In this document: piece by piece, positions 8,338 to 17,157 of the stretch
How the letters are laid out: the number at the start of each line of letters is the position of its first letter
How positions within the stretch are numbered: position 1 is the stretch's first letter
From: Halorussus gelatinilyticus
GTDB taxonomy: Archaea > Halobacteriota > Halobacteria > Halobacteriales > Haladaptataceae
NCBI RefSeq assembly: GCF_023238445.1
Contig: NZ_CP096658.1
Coordinates: 2,852,001-2,916,000, forward strand
Length of the DNA stretch: 64,000 nucleotides
Direction: 5' to 3'
Notes under the pieces: model-generated
What the model saw: the letters and a program-made list of their open reading frames with translations, nothing else
Told to the model about the DNA's origin: nothing
Databases searched by the model: none
Program-made: the position numbers and the translations under genes

Positions 8338-9900
8338 ATGTCAGAATCCGGGAAGACAGTTCGGTCGTTGGAGACAGCACTCCCCGACCCTGTCGAAGCG
8401 GGCAACGTCACCTACGATCCGTCGATGGACCGACTCCGCGAGTTCTCCGCACACCTCGAAACCACCACGGAGTTCGGTTCCCCGTCGTACGTCAGCGACG
8501 AGCGGTCGCGCAACGCCGACAGGACCGAGAACGCGGTCGACGACGAGTTCGGCCCGGCCGACTACGCGCACGTCGAGGACGCCGTGGAAGCCGCGAGCGA
8601 GCGTGAGATGGTCTGCGTGGACCGCCGGTTGGGTCGCCACCCCGGCCACTCGTACGTCTGTCGGCTCTTCGTCTCGAAGGAGTACGCTCGCATCGCGCTG
8701 GCGTGGTCGAAGCTCTTCGAACCGGTCGAGGCTGGCGAGGAGAGCGGCGCGGACGGTGCGGCCGCCGACGGCGCGGACGCCGCCCCGGACCCGGACTTCG
8801 TGACCGTGCAGGTGCCGGAGTGGGACGAGACCGCCATCCGCGTCCTGCCCGAGGAGGGCGTCACCGCGGTCCTCGGGAGCGACTACACCGGCGAGGCCAA
8901 GAAGTCGTTCCTCCGGCTGTTCATGTACTACGCCAAGCAACAGGGCGGCCTCGGACTCCACGCCGGGAGCAAGCGGGTCCGCCTGCGCGACGAGTCGGGC
9001 GACCTCCGGACGGTCGGTCAGGCGTTCCTCGGTCTCTCCGCGGCCGGCAAGTCCACGCTGACCGCCCACGGTCTCTGGCTCGACGAGGAGTCGGGCGAGG
9101 AGGCCACGATGCTTCAGGACGACGTGTGCGCGCTCCGCCCGGACGGAGCCATCGCCGGGAGCGAGGGCAGCGGGCTCTACGTCAAGACCATCGGACTCGA
9201 CGCCGACGAACAGCCCGCGATGTACGACGCCGTGACCGACGAGTCGGCCGTGCTGGAGAACGTGGACGTGGCCGACGACGGCGCGGTGGACTTCGACAGC
9301 GACCGCCACACCTCGAACGGGCGGGCGGTCATCGAGCGCGAGCAACTCTCCTCGGCCGGCGAGGACATAGACTTGGACGGCGTGGACCAGATTTTCTTCA
9401 TCACGCGCAACCCGGTCATGCCGCCGGTCGCCAAGTTGACGCCCGAGGAGGCCGCCGCGGCGTTCATGCTCGGCGAATCGGTCCAGACCAGTGCGGGCGA
9501 CCCCTCGAAGGCGGGCGAGTCCATCCGCGTGGTCGGCACGAATCCGTTCATCGTCGGGTCGAAGGGCGAGGAGGGCAACCGGTTCCGCGACCTCGTGGCC
9601 GACCTCGACGTGGACTGTTTCGTCCTCAACACCGGAAACCTCGGCGGGCGCGACGTGGGCGTCGAGGAGTCGGTGACGATTCTCCGGGAAATCGCCCGCG
9701 GCACGGTCGAGTGGACCGACGACGAGGCGACGGGCATGACGGTACCGAGCGAGGTGCCGGGCTTGAACATCTCGGACTACGACGTCGCCGCCAACGTCGA
9801 AAATCTGGACGAGAAACTGGCGAAACTCCGGACCGAGCGCCGGACCTACCTCCGGACGTTCGCGGACTTGGACGACGACATCGAGGACGCGGTGTACTGA
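8338..9900 (+). CDS. pckA: phosphoenolpyruvate carboxykinase (ATP)
   Basis: 520 aa. Converts oxaloacetate + ATP to PEP + CO2 + ADP, the first step of gluconeogenesis. The kinase P-loop reads FLGLSAAGKSTLTAHG from about residue 230, where bacterial enzymes have GLSGTGKTTLS. Downstream signature regions include QIFFITRNPVMPPVAKLTPEEAAAAF. An Asp/Ala-rich insertion near residues 132-150 (GADGAAADGADAAPD) looks like a haloarchaeal surface loop. It is divergent from acd across 218 bp; acetate activation and gluconeogenesis may therefore be co-regulated (inference). Confidence 0.9.
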   Translation: MSESGKTVRSLETALPDPVEAGNVTYDPSMDRLREFSAHLETTTEFGSPSYVSDERSRNADRTENAVDDEFGPADYAHVEDAVEAASEREMVCVDRRLGRHPGHSYVCRLFVSKEYARIALAWSKLFEPVEAGEESGADGAAADGADAAPDPDFVTVQVPEWDETAIRVLPEEGVTAVLGSDYTGEAKKSFLRLFMYYAKQQGGLGLHAGSKRVRLRDESGDLRTVGQAFLGLSAAGKSTLTAHGLWLDEESGEEATMLQDDVCALRPDGAIAGSEGSGLYVKTIGLDADEQPAMYDAVTDESAVLENVDVADDGAVDFDSDRHTSNGRAVIEREQLSSAGEDIDLDGVDQIFFITRNPVMPPVAKLTPEEAAAAFMLGESVQTSAGDPSKAGESIRVVGTNPFIVGSKGEEGNRFRDLVADLDVDCFVLNTGNLGGRDVGVEESVTILREIARGTVEWTDDEATGMTVPSEVPGLNISDYDVAANVENLDEKLAKLRTERRTYLRTFADLDDDIEDAVY

Positions 9901-9950
9901 CTCGCGGGGCGTACCGCCTACCGTCGGGCAAGTCGCTCGGAGGAGTACAT

Positions 9951-9957
9951 CTTTATG
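9951..9957 (+). promoter_or_regulatory. TATA-like box for histidine kinase gene
   Basis: CTTTATG centred 26 bp upstream of the ATG at 9980, consistent with a leaderless transcript. Confidence 0.5.
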
Positions 9958-9979
9958 TTCGACCGGCTTTCCGTATTGC

Positions 9980-11461
9980 ATGACCGACCGAGAGGGGTCG
10001 AACGACGCTCCGACCTCCGAGGTCTTCGCCCGAATCGGCGACGCGATTTTCGCGCTGGACGACGAGTGGCGATTCACCTATCTCAACGACGGGGCAGAGC
10101 GCGTCCTCGAACGAACCGAGTCGGACCTCCTCGGCGAAGTGATTTGGGACGAGTGCCCTGCAACGGTCGAGGAGGACTTCCGGACCGAGTGCGAGCGGGC
10201 GATAGACACCCAAGAGACGGTCTCTTTCGAGACGTTCTACGCACCGCTCCAGCGTTGGTTCGAGGTGCGCGCCTATCCGTCGGAATCGGGACTCTCGATG
10301 GTACTCCGCGACAGCACCGACCGGGTCCGACGGGAGCAGAAACTCCAGAAGCGCGAGCGGGCCCTCCAGCGCGCGTACGGGGTCATCACGGACCACGACC
10401 GGGAGTTCTCCGAACAGATCGACGCGCTCCTGAACGTCGTTCGAGAGGCCGTCGGGACCGACTACGCGACGCTTTCGCGCGTCCACGGTGACGAGTACGT
10501 CTTCGAGGCGGTCGCCGCTCCGAGGGACGCGGACCTCCGAGCGGGAGACTCGGTTCCGCTCGAGTTCACGAACTGCGAGCGCGTCGTCACCGACGAAGAG
10601 ACCCTCGTCCTGAACGACGTCGAAGTGGACGCACCCGAGTTAGCCGACCGCTCCGGGAACGCCGAGTGGGGTATCGCCTGCTATCTCGGTGTACCCGTGT
10701 CCGTCGAGGGCGAAGTTTACGGGACGTTCTGCTTCTACGACATGGAGGGGAAGACCCCGGAGTTCTCGGACTGGGATGTGACGTTCGTCAACCTCCTCAG
10801 CAAGTGGGTGAGCTACGAACTCGAACGCGAGCGTCGGAACGACCGACTCGAGTCGTTCGCCAGTATGGTCGCCCACGAACTCCGTAACCCGTTGCACATC
10901 GCGCAACTCTATCACCGCCGGGCCGCCGACGGCGACCCGGACGCCGCCGAAGAGGTGGCTACTGCCCTCGACCGCATCGAGCGACTCGTCGACGTGATAC
11001 TCGCCATCGCGCGAGGGTCGGATGCGGATACCGACCGTGAACGGGTCGAGTTGCGGGGCATCGTGGGCGAAGCGTGGTCGGCCGTGACGGGCGACGACGC
11101 CGAACTCGTCGTCGAGACCGACCGCGTGGTCGAGACCGATCCGCTTCACGTCCGCCACCTCCTCGAAAACCTGTTCGGGAACGCGGTCGAACACGGCGGG
11201 GAGGAGGTGACCGTTCGAGTCGGCGACCTCCCGTCGGGGTTGTACGTCGCGGACGACGGGTCGGGGATATCCGACGAGGGAACCGGTCGCGTCTTCGACG
11301 CGGGATACACCACCGACGACAACGGTATCGGACTCGGACTCGCTGTCGTCGAGCGATTGGCCGAGTCCAACGGGTGGGACTGCGCGGTGACGGAGAGCGA
11401 GGACGGCGGTGCCCGCTTCGAGATAACCGGCATGGAGTTCGCCAGCGAGAGCGACCCCTGA
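9980..11461 (+). CDS. PAS-GAF sensor histidine kinase
   Basis: 493 aa, no membrane segments, so a cytoplasmic sensor. PAS domain at about residues 15-115 (FALDDEWRFTYLNDGAERVL), short coiled linker, GAF domain at about 135-275, HisKA with H-box MVAHELRNPLHIAQ (phospho-His about residue 298), then a HATPase with N-box LLENLFGNAVEHGG, G1 YVADDGSGIS and G2 NGIGLGLAVVERL. No response regulator is adjacent; orphan kinases are usual in haloarchaea. The ligand is unknown. Confidence 0.9.
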   Translation: MTDREGSNDAPTSEVFARIGDAIFALDDEWRFTYLNDGAERVLERTESDLLGEVIWDECPATVEEDFRTECERAIDTQETVSFETFYAPLQRWFEVRAYPSESGLSMVLRDSTDRVRREQKLQKRERALQRAYGVITDHDREFSEQIDALLNVVREAVGTDYATLSRVHGDEYVFEAVAAPRDADLRAGDSVPLEFTNCERVVTDEETLVLNDVEVDAPELADRSGNAEWGIACYLGVPVSVEGEVYGTFCFYDMEGKTPEFSDWDVTFVNLLSKWVSYELERERRNDRLESFASMVAHELRNPLHIAQLYHRRAADGDPDAAEEVATALDRIERLVDVILAIARGSDADTDRERVELRGIVGEAWSAVTGDDAELVVETDRVVETDPLHVRHLLENLFGNAVEHGGEEVTVRVGDLPSGLYVADDGSGISDEGTGRVFDAGYTTDDNGIGLGLAVVERLAESNGWDCAVTESEDGGARFEITGMEFASESDP

Positions 11462-11486
11462 CTCCCGGCGGGTCGAACCGCCGTGG

Positions 11487-11702
11487 TCACCGCCGCGAGC
11501 AGGTGTCGATGCCCAACAGCGCGTTGACGCCGCAGAACCGCGTGGCGGCGTTGAACAGGAACCCCGCGCCAGCGACGAGCGCGAGGACGCCGATGCCGCC
11601 GTAACCGAGGAGGACGGCACCGCCCGCCAGCGCGAGCGATGCCACCCCGAGGACCGCGCGAGCGATTCTGTCGCGTCCGCCGACGTTCTTCGGGAGTGCC
11701 AT
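11487..11702 (-). CDS. DUF2892 (YgaP-like) small membrane protein
   Basis: 71 aa: MALPKNVGGRDRIARAVLG followed by two hydrophobic helices, and an end FCGVNALLGIDTC, which is the DUF2892 signature (N-terminal NVGxxDRxxR and a FCPxxxxLGxxT-like end). ATG 11702 gives the conserved start; the longer frame upstream is not conserved-looking. In bacteria this domain is often fused to rhodanese. Function unknown. Convergent with the histidine kinase gene. Confidence 0.75.
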   Translation of the reverse strand: MALPKNVGGRDRIARAVLGVASLALAGGAVLLGYGGIGVLALVAGAGFLFNAATRFCGVNALLGIDTCSRR

Positions 11703-11850
11703 GGCCGTCACTGCGAACCGGAGCCAGTTAACGGTACGCCGGAATCGGGCGGCGGAGTTCGTTTCGACGGTGGCCGAGTAGCCCCGTCCCGGCGAGGAGC
11801 TGTCAGCGATTCGGTAGACACACTTGTACCGCCCGTCCGAACGCCCGGAC

Positions 11851-12024
11851 ATGTCTGCTAAAGAGTGGCCCGTGTGGGTCGCGGTGCTGACCGCGGGCGT
11901 GGGTCTGTTCACCGCCGGGGTCCTGTATCTGGACGGAACCGGGACGATTCAGTACGCCGTCCCCGGCGCGGGCGTTGTCACGTGTTGGGTCGCGCTCAGT
12001 CGGTTGTGGACCCTTTCGGCGTGA
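11851..12024 (+). CDS. small two-helix membrane protein
   Basis: 57 aa from ATG 11851 (MSAKEWPVWVAVLTAGVG), with two hydrophobic segments. An in-frame upstream start at 11824 adds a non-conserved MYRPSERPD. Short and not assignable to a family; the membrane pattern and lack of an alternative frame support it moderately. Divergent from the DUF2892 gene. Confidence 0.45.
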   Translation: MSAKEWPVWVAVLTAGVGLFTAGVLYLDGTGTIQYAVPGAGVVTCWVALSRLWTLSA

Positions 12025-12046
12025 GTGCCGGCGGGGTCCCGCCGGT

Positions 12047-12937
12047 CTACCGCTCGTCGGCGGAGTCGGCACCGCCGGCCGCGGACTGCTCGACCCGGAG
12101 GTCCCCGCTCAGTTCGCGCTCGGACGCCGGACTGATAGTGATTCCGGCGGCCTCGAACCGCGACTTGACCGCGAGCGAGAACTCCGAGCGGACGCGCAGG
12201 ATGTCCTTGCGCGTCGGGTTCCGAATCCAGAACTGGACGTGGAGCACCAACTCGTCGTCGCCGAACTCCGAGAAGTAGACGCGCGGTTCGGGGTCGGACA
12301 TCACCGCGGCGTGAGAGGTCGCCGCCTCCGCGAGCAGCGACATGGCCTCCTCGACGTCGTCGTCGTACGCGATGCCGATCTCCTCCGAGACGCGGAACTC
12401 CGTGCGGCCGTACTGGCTCACGATGGTACTCGTCGTCAGTTCCGTGTTCGGCACCGTGACGGTCTCGTTGTTCTCGGTCCGGACGCGCGTCGTGCGGAAA
12501 CTGATGGCCTCGACGACGCCCTCCCGGTCGCCCCACGCTATCCAGTCGCCGACGTTGAAGTTCGGGTTGACGACCAGGAACAGGCCGCTGATGAGCGCCC
12601 CGATGACCTCCTGGCCCGCGACGCCGATGGCGAGCGTCGCCGCGGCGACGATGAGCGTCGAGTTCGTCAGCACCTGCCCGTACCCGCCCGCCGCCATCCC
12701 GAAGGCGACCCCGACGACGACCACCGCCAGTCGCAGGTAGCGACGGAAGGCGTCCAGAATCGTCGGGTTGTTCGGGTTCCGCTGTCGCACGATGCGGTTG
12801 GCGGCGGGTTCGACGATGAACCGACCGACGAGGTAGACGACGAGGAACGCGAGCGCGAACTTCCCGAACGGGAGCAGCACCTCGCGGTAGGCCTCCTCCG
12901 GCGTATCGACGGGGTCTTGGAGCGGGTCCAGTTGCAT
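12047..12937 (-). CDS. mscS: MscS-family mechanosensitive channel
   Basis: 296 aa. Three N-terminal helices (about 25-45, 70-88, 96-118), then the MscS pore and beta domain: LAIGVAGQEVIGALISGLF, NPNFNVGDWIAWGDREGVVE and VPNTELTTSTIVSQY. The C-terminal alpha/beta vestibule is acidic. Such channels open at high membrane tension on hypo-osmotic shock to release solutes, important for a halophile meeting dilute water. Ends with an Ala/Asp-rich disordered tail. Confidence 0.9.
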   Translation of the reverse strand: MQLDPLQDPVDTPEEAYREVLLPFGKFALAFLVVYLVGRFIVEPAANRIVRQRNPNNPTILDAFRRYLRLAVVVVGVAFGMAAGGYGQVLTNSTLIVAAATLAIGVAGQEVIGALISGLFLVVNPNFNVGDWIAWGDREGVVEAISFRTTRVRTENNETVTVPNTELTTSTIVSQYGRTEFRVSEEIGIAYDDDVEEAMSLLAEAATSHAAVMSDPEPRVYFSEFGDDELVLHVQFWIRNPTRKDILRVRSEFSLAVKSRFEAAGITISPASERELSGDLRVEQSAAGGADSADER

Positions 12938-13047
12938 CGGTCCGTCACCGCTGATATGTTCGCCCGAGGGATAATCGCCGGGGCGGATGCGGCCGTTCGG
13001 CGGACCGCGGCTCCGCTGGACGGACCGGGGCGTTCGTCCCGGATGGC

Positions 13048-13479
13048 CTACCGGTCGTCGGCGCCGGCGGCGTGTGCCCGACGGACCACCTGTTCCAACC
13101 TCTTGCGCTCCGGAGCGAACTTCAGGTGCGAGTCGCAGTCACAGTCTGACGCGCCGAGACCCGCGACCGACTCGGCCGCGTCGTCGGTCTCGATTCCCCG
13201 ACTGACCTCGCACTCCACGTCCGCGCCCGCGGTCGTCACCACCTCCGCGACCCGACTCGCCGGGTGGCCGAGCAGGTAATCGACGTGCCAGTGTCGGGCG
13301 TCGCGCTCTCCGCGGGCGAGTTCGCGGTGGCGCTCGACGCGGGCGAACCCGCCGGTCCCGAACGCGCTCCCGGTGTAGGCGTACCACCCGGCCGCGAGGT
13401 CGCGCTCGCCCGCCGCGCCGAACGCGACGGCGGCGTCGTCGGCGAGTTCTACGAGCAACGTGTAGGTTCCTTTCGGCAT
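13048..13479 (-). CDS. GIY-YIG nuclease family protein (DUF123)
   Basis: 143 aa. Begins MPKGTYTLLVELADDAAV and continues GWYAYTGSAFGTGGFARVERH, the DUF123 variant of the GIY-YIG fold (also fused to endonuclease III in some archaea). Conserved RHWHVDYLLGH follows, then a Cys-rich patch GASDCDCDSHLKF near the C-terminus. Predicted DNA repair-related nuclease; activity not shown. Starts 14 bp after the end of the upstream membrane-protein gene, so probably co-transcribed with it. Confidence 0.8.
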   Translation of the reverse strand: MPKGTYTLLVELADDAAVAFGAAGERDLAAGWYAYTGSAFGTGGFARVERHRELARGERDARHWHVDYLLGHPASRVAEVVTTAGADVECEVSRGIETDDAAESVAGLGASDCDCDSHLKFAPERKRLEQVVRRAHAAGADDR

Positions 13480-13493
13480 CGTATTTCGTTTCT

Positions 13494-13928
13494 TTAGAAA
13501 TATAGGGCCACTTGAAGGTGCGAGACGACCAGTCCGGCCGCGACGGCGAATATCGTCGCGCCGTTCAGCGCGACCGACTGCTTGTGGTACTTCGCGAACC
13601 CGTCGTCGCCAGCGCGGTCCATCTTCGGGATGAGGACCTGCCGCGCGTAGAGGTTGAGCGCCACGCCGACCAGCGGGAGCGCCGCCAGCAGGACGCCGTC
13701 GTAGGGGCCGACGCCGACGACCAGCGCCGCGGCGACCGCGACGAGGCCCAGAATCGCGCCGAACGAGTAGTACTTCGGGAAGATGGCGTTGACGACTCGC
13801 CCGGCGTCGTCGCCCAGCACGTCGAACGTCGTCGGCGCGCCGACGAGCGAGAAGAAGACGATGCTCCCGAGCCAGACGCCGAGACTGGCGTCCAGTAGGG
13901 TCGCGAGCGCGGTTTCGAGGAGGCTCAT
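13494..13928 (-). CDS. DUF4149-type membrane protein
   Basis: 144 aa with four hydrophobic helices. The N-terminus GVWLGSIVFFSLVGAPTTFDVL and the later VNAIFPKYYSFGAILG match the DUF4149 pattern (a small heme/copper-related or TMEM205-like family). ATG 13928 is used; the long upstream open frame is Arg-rich and non-coding-like. Function unknown. Confidence 0.75.
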   Translation of the reverse strand: MSLLETALATLLDASLGVWLGSIVFFSLVGAPTTFDVLGDDAGRVVNAIFPKYYSFGAILGLVAVAAALVVGVGPYDGVLLAALPLVGVALNLYARQVLIPKMDRAGDDGFAKYHKQSVALNGATIFAVAAGLVVSHLQVALYF

Positions 13929-13984
13929 GTCCGGCGCTTGGGACGCCCGGAAAATCAAGGGTTCGGACGCAGAGCCCGGGACGC

Positions 13985-14460
13985 TCACTCCGCCACGTCC
14001 GCGACCTCCGCGTCGGACAACTCCCGGAGCGTCTCGGGGTCGATGGGGAAGACCGCCTCCGGCGTGCCCGCGGCGGCCCACACCGTCTCGAACTCGGTCA
14101 GCGTCTCGTCCAAGTAGACCGGCACGTCGGCGTCGTGGCAGAACGGCGGCACGCCGCCGATTGACCACCCGAGTGCGGCCTTGATTTCGCCCGCGTCTGC
14201 CATCTCCACGTCGCCCTCCGCGAGTCCGAGGAGGTCGGCGAGTTTCGCCTCGCTGACCCGGTTCGCGCCCTGGTCACGACCACGACGAGTCGGTCGTCGG
14301 CCCGCATGGCGATGCTGCTCGCAATCTGGGCCACGTCGCAACCGACGGCGTCGGCGGCGTCCGCGGCGGTCTTGGTCCCTTCGGGGAACTCCTGCACGTC
14401 CACTTCGAATCCGTACTCGCGGCTGGCTCTGTCGGCGAACTCCTCGGCTCGGTCGTGCAT
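13985..14460 (-). pseudogene. YbaK/aminoacyl-tRNA deacylase-domain gene, interrupted by a 1-nt frameshift
   Basis: Two overlapping minus-strand frames together give one YbaK-type protein of about 158 aa. The first half runs from MHDRAEEFADRASREYG (start 14460) to RLVVVVT; the second half, in another frame, runs from GANRVSEAKLADLLGL through GWSIGGVPPFCH to the stop at 13985. The join lies near 14268-14272, where one base appears missing. Intact homologues hydrolyse mischarged aminoacyl-tRNAs (Cys- or Ala-tRNA) in trans. Either a recent pseudogene or a consensus error; the coding quality on both sides is otherwise intact. Confidence 0.75.
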
Positions 14461-14605
14461 GCCCGTGGGTTGTGATGCCACGGTTCAAATATCTCCGGGT
14501 CGGCGCAGGAACTGACTTCGCGCCGCTGGCGGTGCGGTCGGTAACGCCGGATTTCGGAGCGACGGCGGTGTCATAACAAAGTGGACCGGGGCCGTTTCGG
14601 TCTCC

Positions 14606-15616
14606 GTGATTCGCTCGAACCGACGGACGACCCTCCTGACTGCGGTTCTCGTCGCGGCGCTCGTCTGCGGACCGGTGGCCGGCGCGCAAATCGGACCGGC
14701 GGCCGACGCACCGAATCCGGCCCCGTCAGCGGCGCAGGAGACGACCGCGGCGCAGGAGACGACGACGGCCGAGAACGAGACGGCGACCGACCGCGGGACG
14801 ACCGTCGGGACTCCGACGCGACCGACGACTCCGGACCACGCGGTGTCGCCGCGACAGTTCCCGGAGCGACCCGACCCGCTGAACGCGAGCAACGCCGACC
14901 GGTATATCGCCGCGTACGAGGAGGTACGGAAGTACAACGAGATTCTGCGGGAGACGACCGACGTGAACATCACGAGCATCGACGTGCGATGTGGCTCGAC
15001 CTCGGTCGCCGAGCGCGACGGGCAATTCGTGGTCGAGGTGGCCTGCGGGTTCTCCTACGAGTTCGGACGGAACGGGACGCCGACCGGCATCGCCGACGGC
15101 GCGCCCTACTTCGCCCGGTACGTCGTCGATGACGGGTCCACCGAACTGCTCGGACTCCGGTCGGCGCTCCGCGTCGGCGGTGCCCTCCCGCGACCGCTCC
15201 CGGAGCGACCCGACCCGCTGAACGCGAGCAGCGTCCTGCGGTACGCCGCGGCCTACGAGGAGGTCCGCAAGCACAACGAGATTCTGGACGAGGTGAACGC
15301 GCCGAACGCGACCGTGACGGAGACGTTCGTCTCCTGTCTGCCCGAAGTGGTCGAGCAGACCGACGACGGCTTTCTCGTGGACGTCCCCTGTAACTTCGCC
15401 TACTTCGTCGACCGGGACGGCGACGTCGTGATGGTGGAGAGCCTGCTGGTGCCGTCGTACACCGCGCGCTACCGCATCAACGAGACGGCGACGGAACTCG
15501 TCGCCGTGCGGCAGGCCTCCGGTTCGAATCGGACGACGACGCCCGCGGGGACCGCGACCGCCGAAGACGAGGCAACGACCGCCGAAACCCGGACGACGAC
15601 CGCTACCGAGACCTGA
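14606..15616 (+). CDS. secreted protein with tandemly duplicated domain
   Basis: 336 aa from GTG 14606. Sec-type signal peptide (RRTTLLTAVLVAALVCGPVAGA), a Thr/Glu-rich linker, then two copies of a roughly 110-residue module: each starts FPERPDPLNAS or LPERPDPLNAS, continues YEEVRKYNEIL or YEEVRKHNEIL, and has two Cys (VRCGS...VACGF; VSCLP...VPCNF) that could form a disulfide. The C-terminus is a Thr-rich tail with no obvious membrane anchor. Probably extracellular and glycosylated (several N-x-T sites). Family not recognised. Confidence 0.75.
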   Translation: MIRSNRRTTLLTAVLVAALVCGPVAGAQIGPAADAPNPAPSAAQETTAAQETTTAENETATDRGTTVGTPTRPTTPDHAVSPRQFPERPDPLNASNADRYIAAYEEVRKYNEILRETTDVNITSIDVRCGSTSVAERDGQFVVEVACGFSYEFGRNGTPTGIADGAPYFARYVVDDGSTELLGLRSALRVGGALPRPLPERPDPLNASSVLRYAAAYEEVRKHNEILDEVNAPNATVTETFVSCLPEVVEQTDDGFLVDVPCNFAYFVDRDGDVVMVESLLVPSYTARYRINETATELVAVRQASGSNRTTTPAGTATAEDEATTAETRTTTATET

Positions 15617-15750
15617 CCCCGGCCCCGGCCTCGTCGGTGCCGGGCGTGGACTCGACGCCCGCAGTCGCGGGCTAATCGGTCGGTCGAGCGTTCGCACTGT
15701 CCCGGTCCACCGCTCCGATTCGGTTCGTGTCGATCCGCTCTCGACCCGCC

Positions 15751-17106
15751 TCAGTCCGTCCCGGACTCGCTTTCCGACGACTGCGCCGCGCTCGCGTCGG
15801 TTCCGGACCCCGAATCCCCCGGCGTCGAGAGGCCGCGGATCGCGACCACGACGGCCGCGCCGAGCGCGACCAGTCCGCCTGCGACGGCGAACGCGACGTG
15901 ATAGCCGAAGTCGGCGGTCCAGCCGCCCAGCAAGCCGCCGATGCCGCCCGAGGCGGCCACCAGCGCGGCGTGGACGCCCAGCGCCTCCCCGCGGACCGTC
16001 GCGGGCGCGAGGCGCGTCACCAGTCCGGTCCCCGTGACGGCGATGACAGCCCACGTCACCCCGAGGAGCGCGAAGACGCCGCCGTTCGCGGTCAGACCGG
16101 CGACGCCTGCGACGGTTCCGACGACCGCCACCGCGGGGAACGCGGCGGCCCTGACGCCGAGCGCGCCGCTCTGGAACAGCCGCGCGTCGAACCGGTCGCT
16201 CAGTTTCCCGACCGCGCCGTAGCACAGTGCCGAGGCGAGACTCGTGGCGAGGTAGAGGCCGAAGGTGGCGTCGCCCCCGTAGCCCGCGGTCGAGAGGTAC
16301 GCCGGGAGCGGTGCCCAGAACGCGGCGAACCCCGTCGAGAACAGCGCGACGGCGAGGAAGTACGCCGTCAGGCGCGGCGAGAACCGCGCCAGTAGTTGCC
16401 GGGGTCGAATCCCCCGCGTCGTCCAGTAGAGTCGGTTCGGCGTGAACGGGAACGTCGCCGTCTTGGCGTTCCGGTGACTCCGCGAGAGGAGTCGCCCGAT
16501 TCGCCGACGCTCGCCCTTCGGCAAGTCGGCGGCCGCCGCCGAGACCGTCGGTACCCACCTCGCGGCCGCCACCGCGGAGACCGCCGCGAGCGCACCACAG
16601 ACCGCGAACAGCCACCGGCGCGCCGAGAGCGGCGACGCGAACCGGGGCGCGAGGACGCCGAGCCAAACGGTGCCGAGGACGAGACCGCCCGCCCAGCCGT
16701 ACCCCTGATACGTGTTCAGCGCGGCGATGCGGCGCGACCACTCCGACTCGGGCGCGTCGGCCACGACCAGCAGGGTCAACACCGGCCCGCCCGCGGCGGA
16801 GACGAACCACAGCAGGGCGTTGAGCGCGAGGACCGCGGTGACCGACTCGACCACCGGAATCGCCGCGAGCGACGCCGCGACCCCGACCAGACTCCAGACG
16901 ACGACCGCCCGGCGGTTCGCGGTCCGGTCGGCGACCCGGCCCCAGAGGAGCGCGCCCGGCGTGCCCAGTAGCGCCGCGCTCGCCGCGAGCAGACCGAGCG
17001 CCACGGGGTCGCCGCCCAACGCGACGACGTACAGCGGAACGAGAAGCGAGGCCGCACCGAGCGCGACCGACCCGAGTCCCCACGCGTAGAGCCAGCGATG
17101 TTCCAT
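15751..17106 (-). CDS. major facilitator superfamily transporter
   Basis: 451 aa, about 12 hydrophobic helices. MFS signature between helices 2 and 3: LLWGRVADRTANRRAVV; a similar loop KLSDRFDARLF lies in the second half. A central cytoplasmic loop (residues about 205-245) is Arg/Lys-rich. The C-terminal tail is Ser/Glu-rich. Start set at MEHRWLYAWG (17106); an in-frame ATG lies five codons upstream. Substrate unknown; 51 bp separate it from the GT20 gene on the same strand. Confidence 0.85.
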   Translation of the reverse strand: MEHRWLYAWGLGSVALGAASLLVPLYVVALGGDPVALGLLAASAALLGTPGALLWGRVADRTANRRAVVVWSLVGVAASLAAIPVVESVTAVLALNALLWFVSAAGGPVLTLLVVADAPESEWSRRIAALNTYQGYGWAGGLVLGTVWLGVLAPRFASPLSARRWLFAVCGALAAVSAVAAARWVPTVSAAAADLPKGERRRIGRLLSRSHRNAKTATFPFTPNRLYWTTRGIRPRQLLARFSPRLTAYFLAVALFSTGFAAFWAPLPAYLSTAGYGGDATFGLYLATSLASALCYGAVGKLSDRFDARLFQSGALGVRAAAFPAVAVVGTVAGVAGLTANGGVFALLGVTWAVIAVTGTGLVTRLAPATVRGEALGVHAALVAASGGIGGLLGGWTADFGYHVAFAVAGGLVALGAAVVVAIRGLSTPGDSGSGTDASAAQSSESESGTD

Positions 17107-17157
17107 CGGCGCGGGAAACACACCGTCGGCACGTAAAAGCCGTGAATTCGGGCGGGG

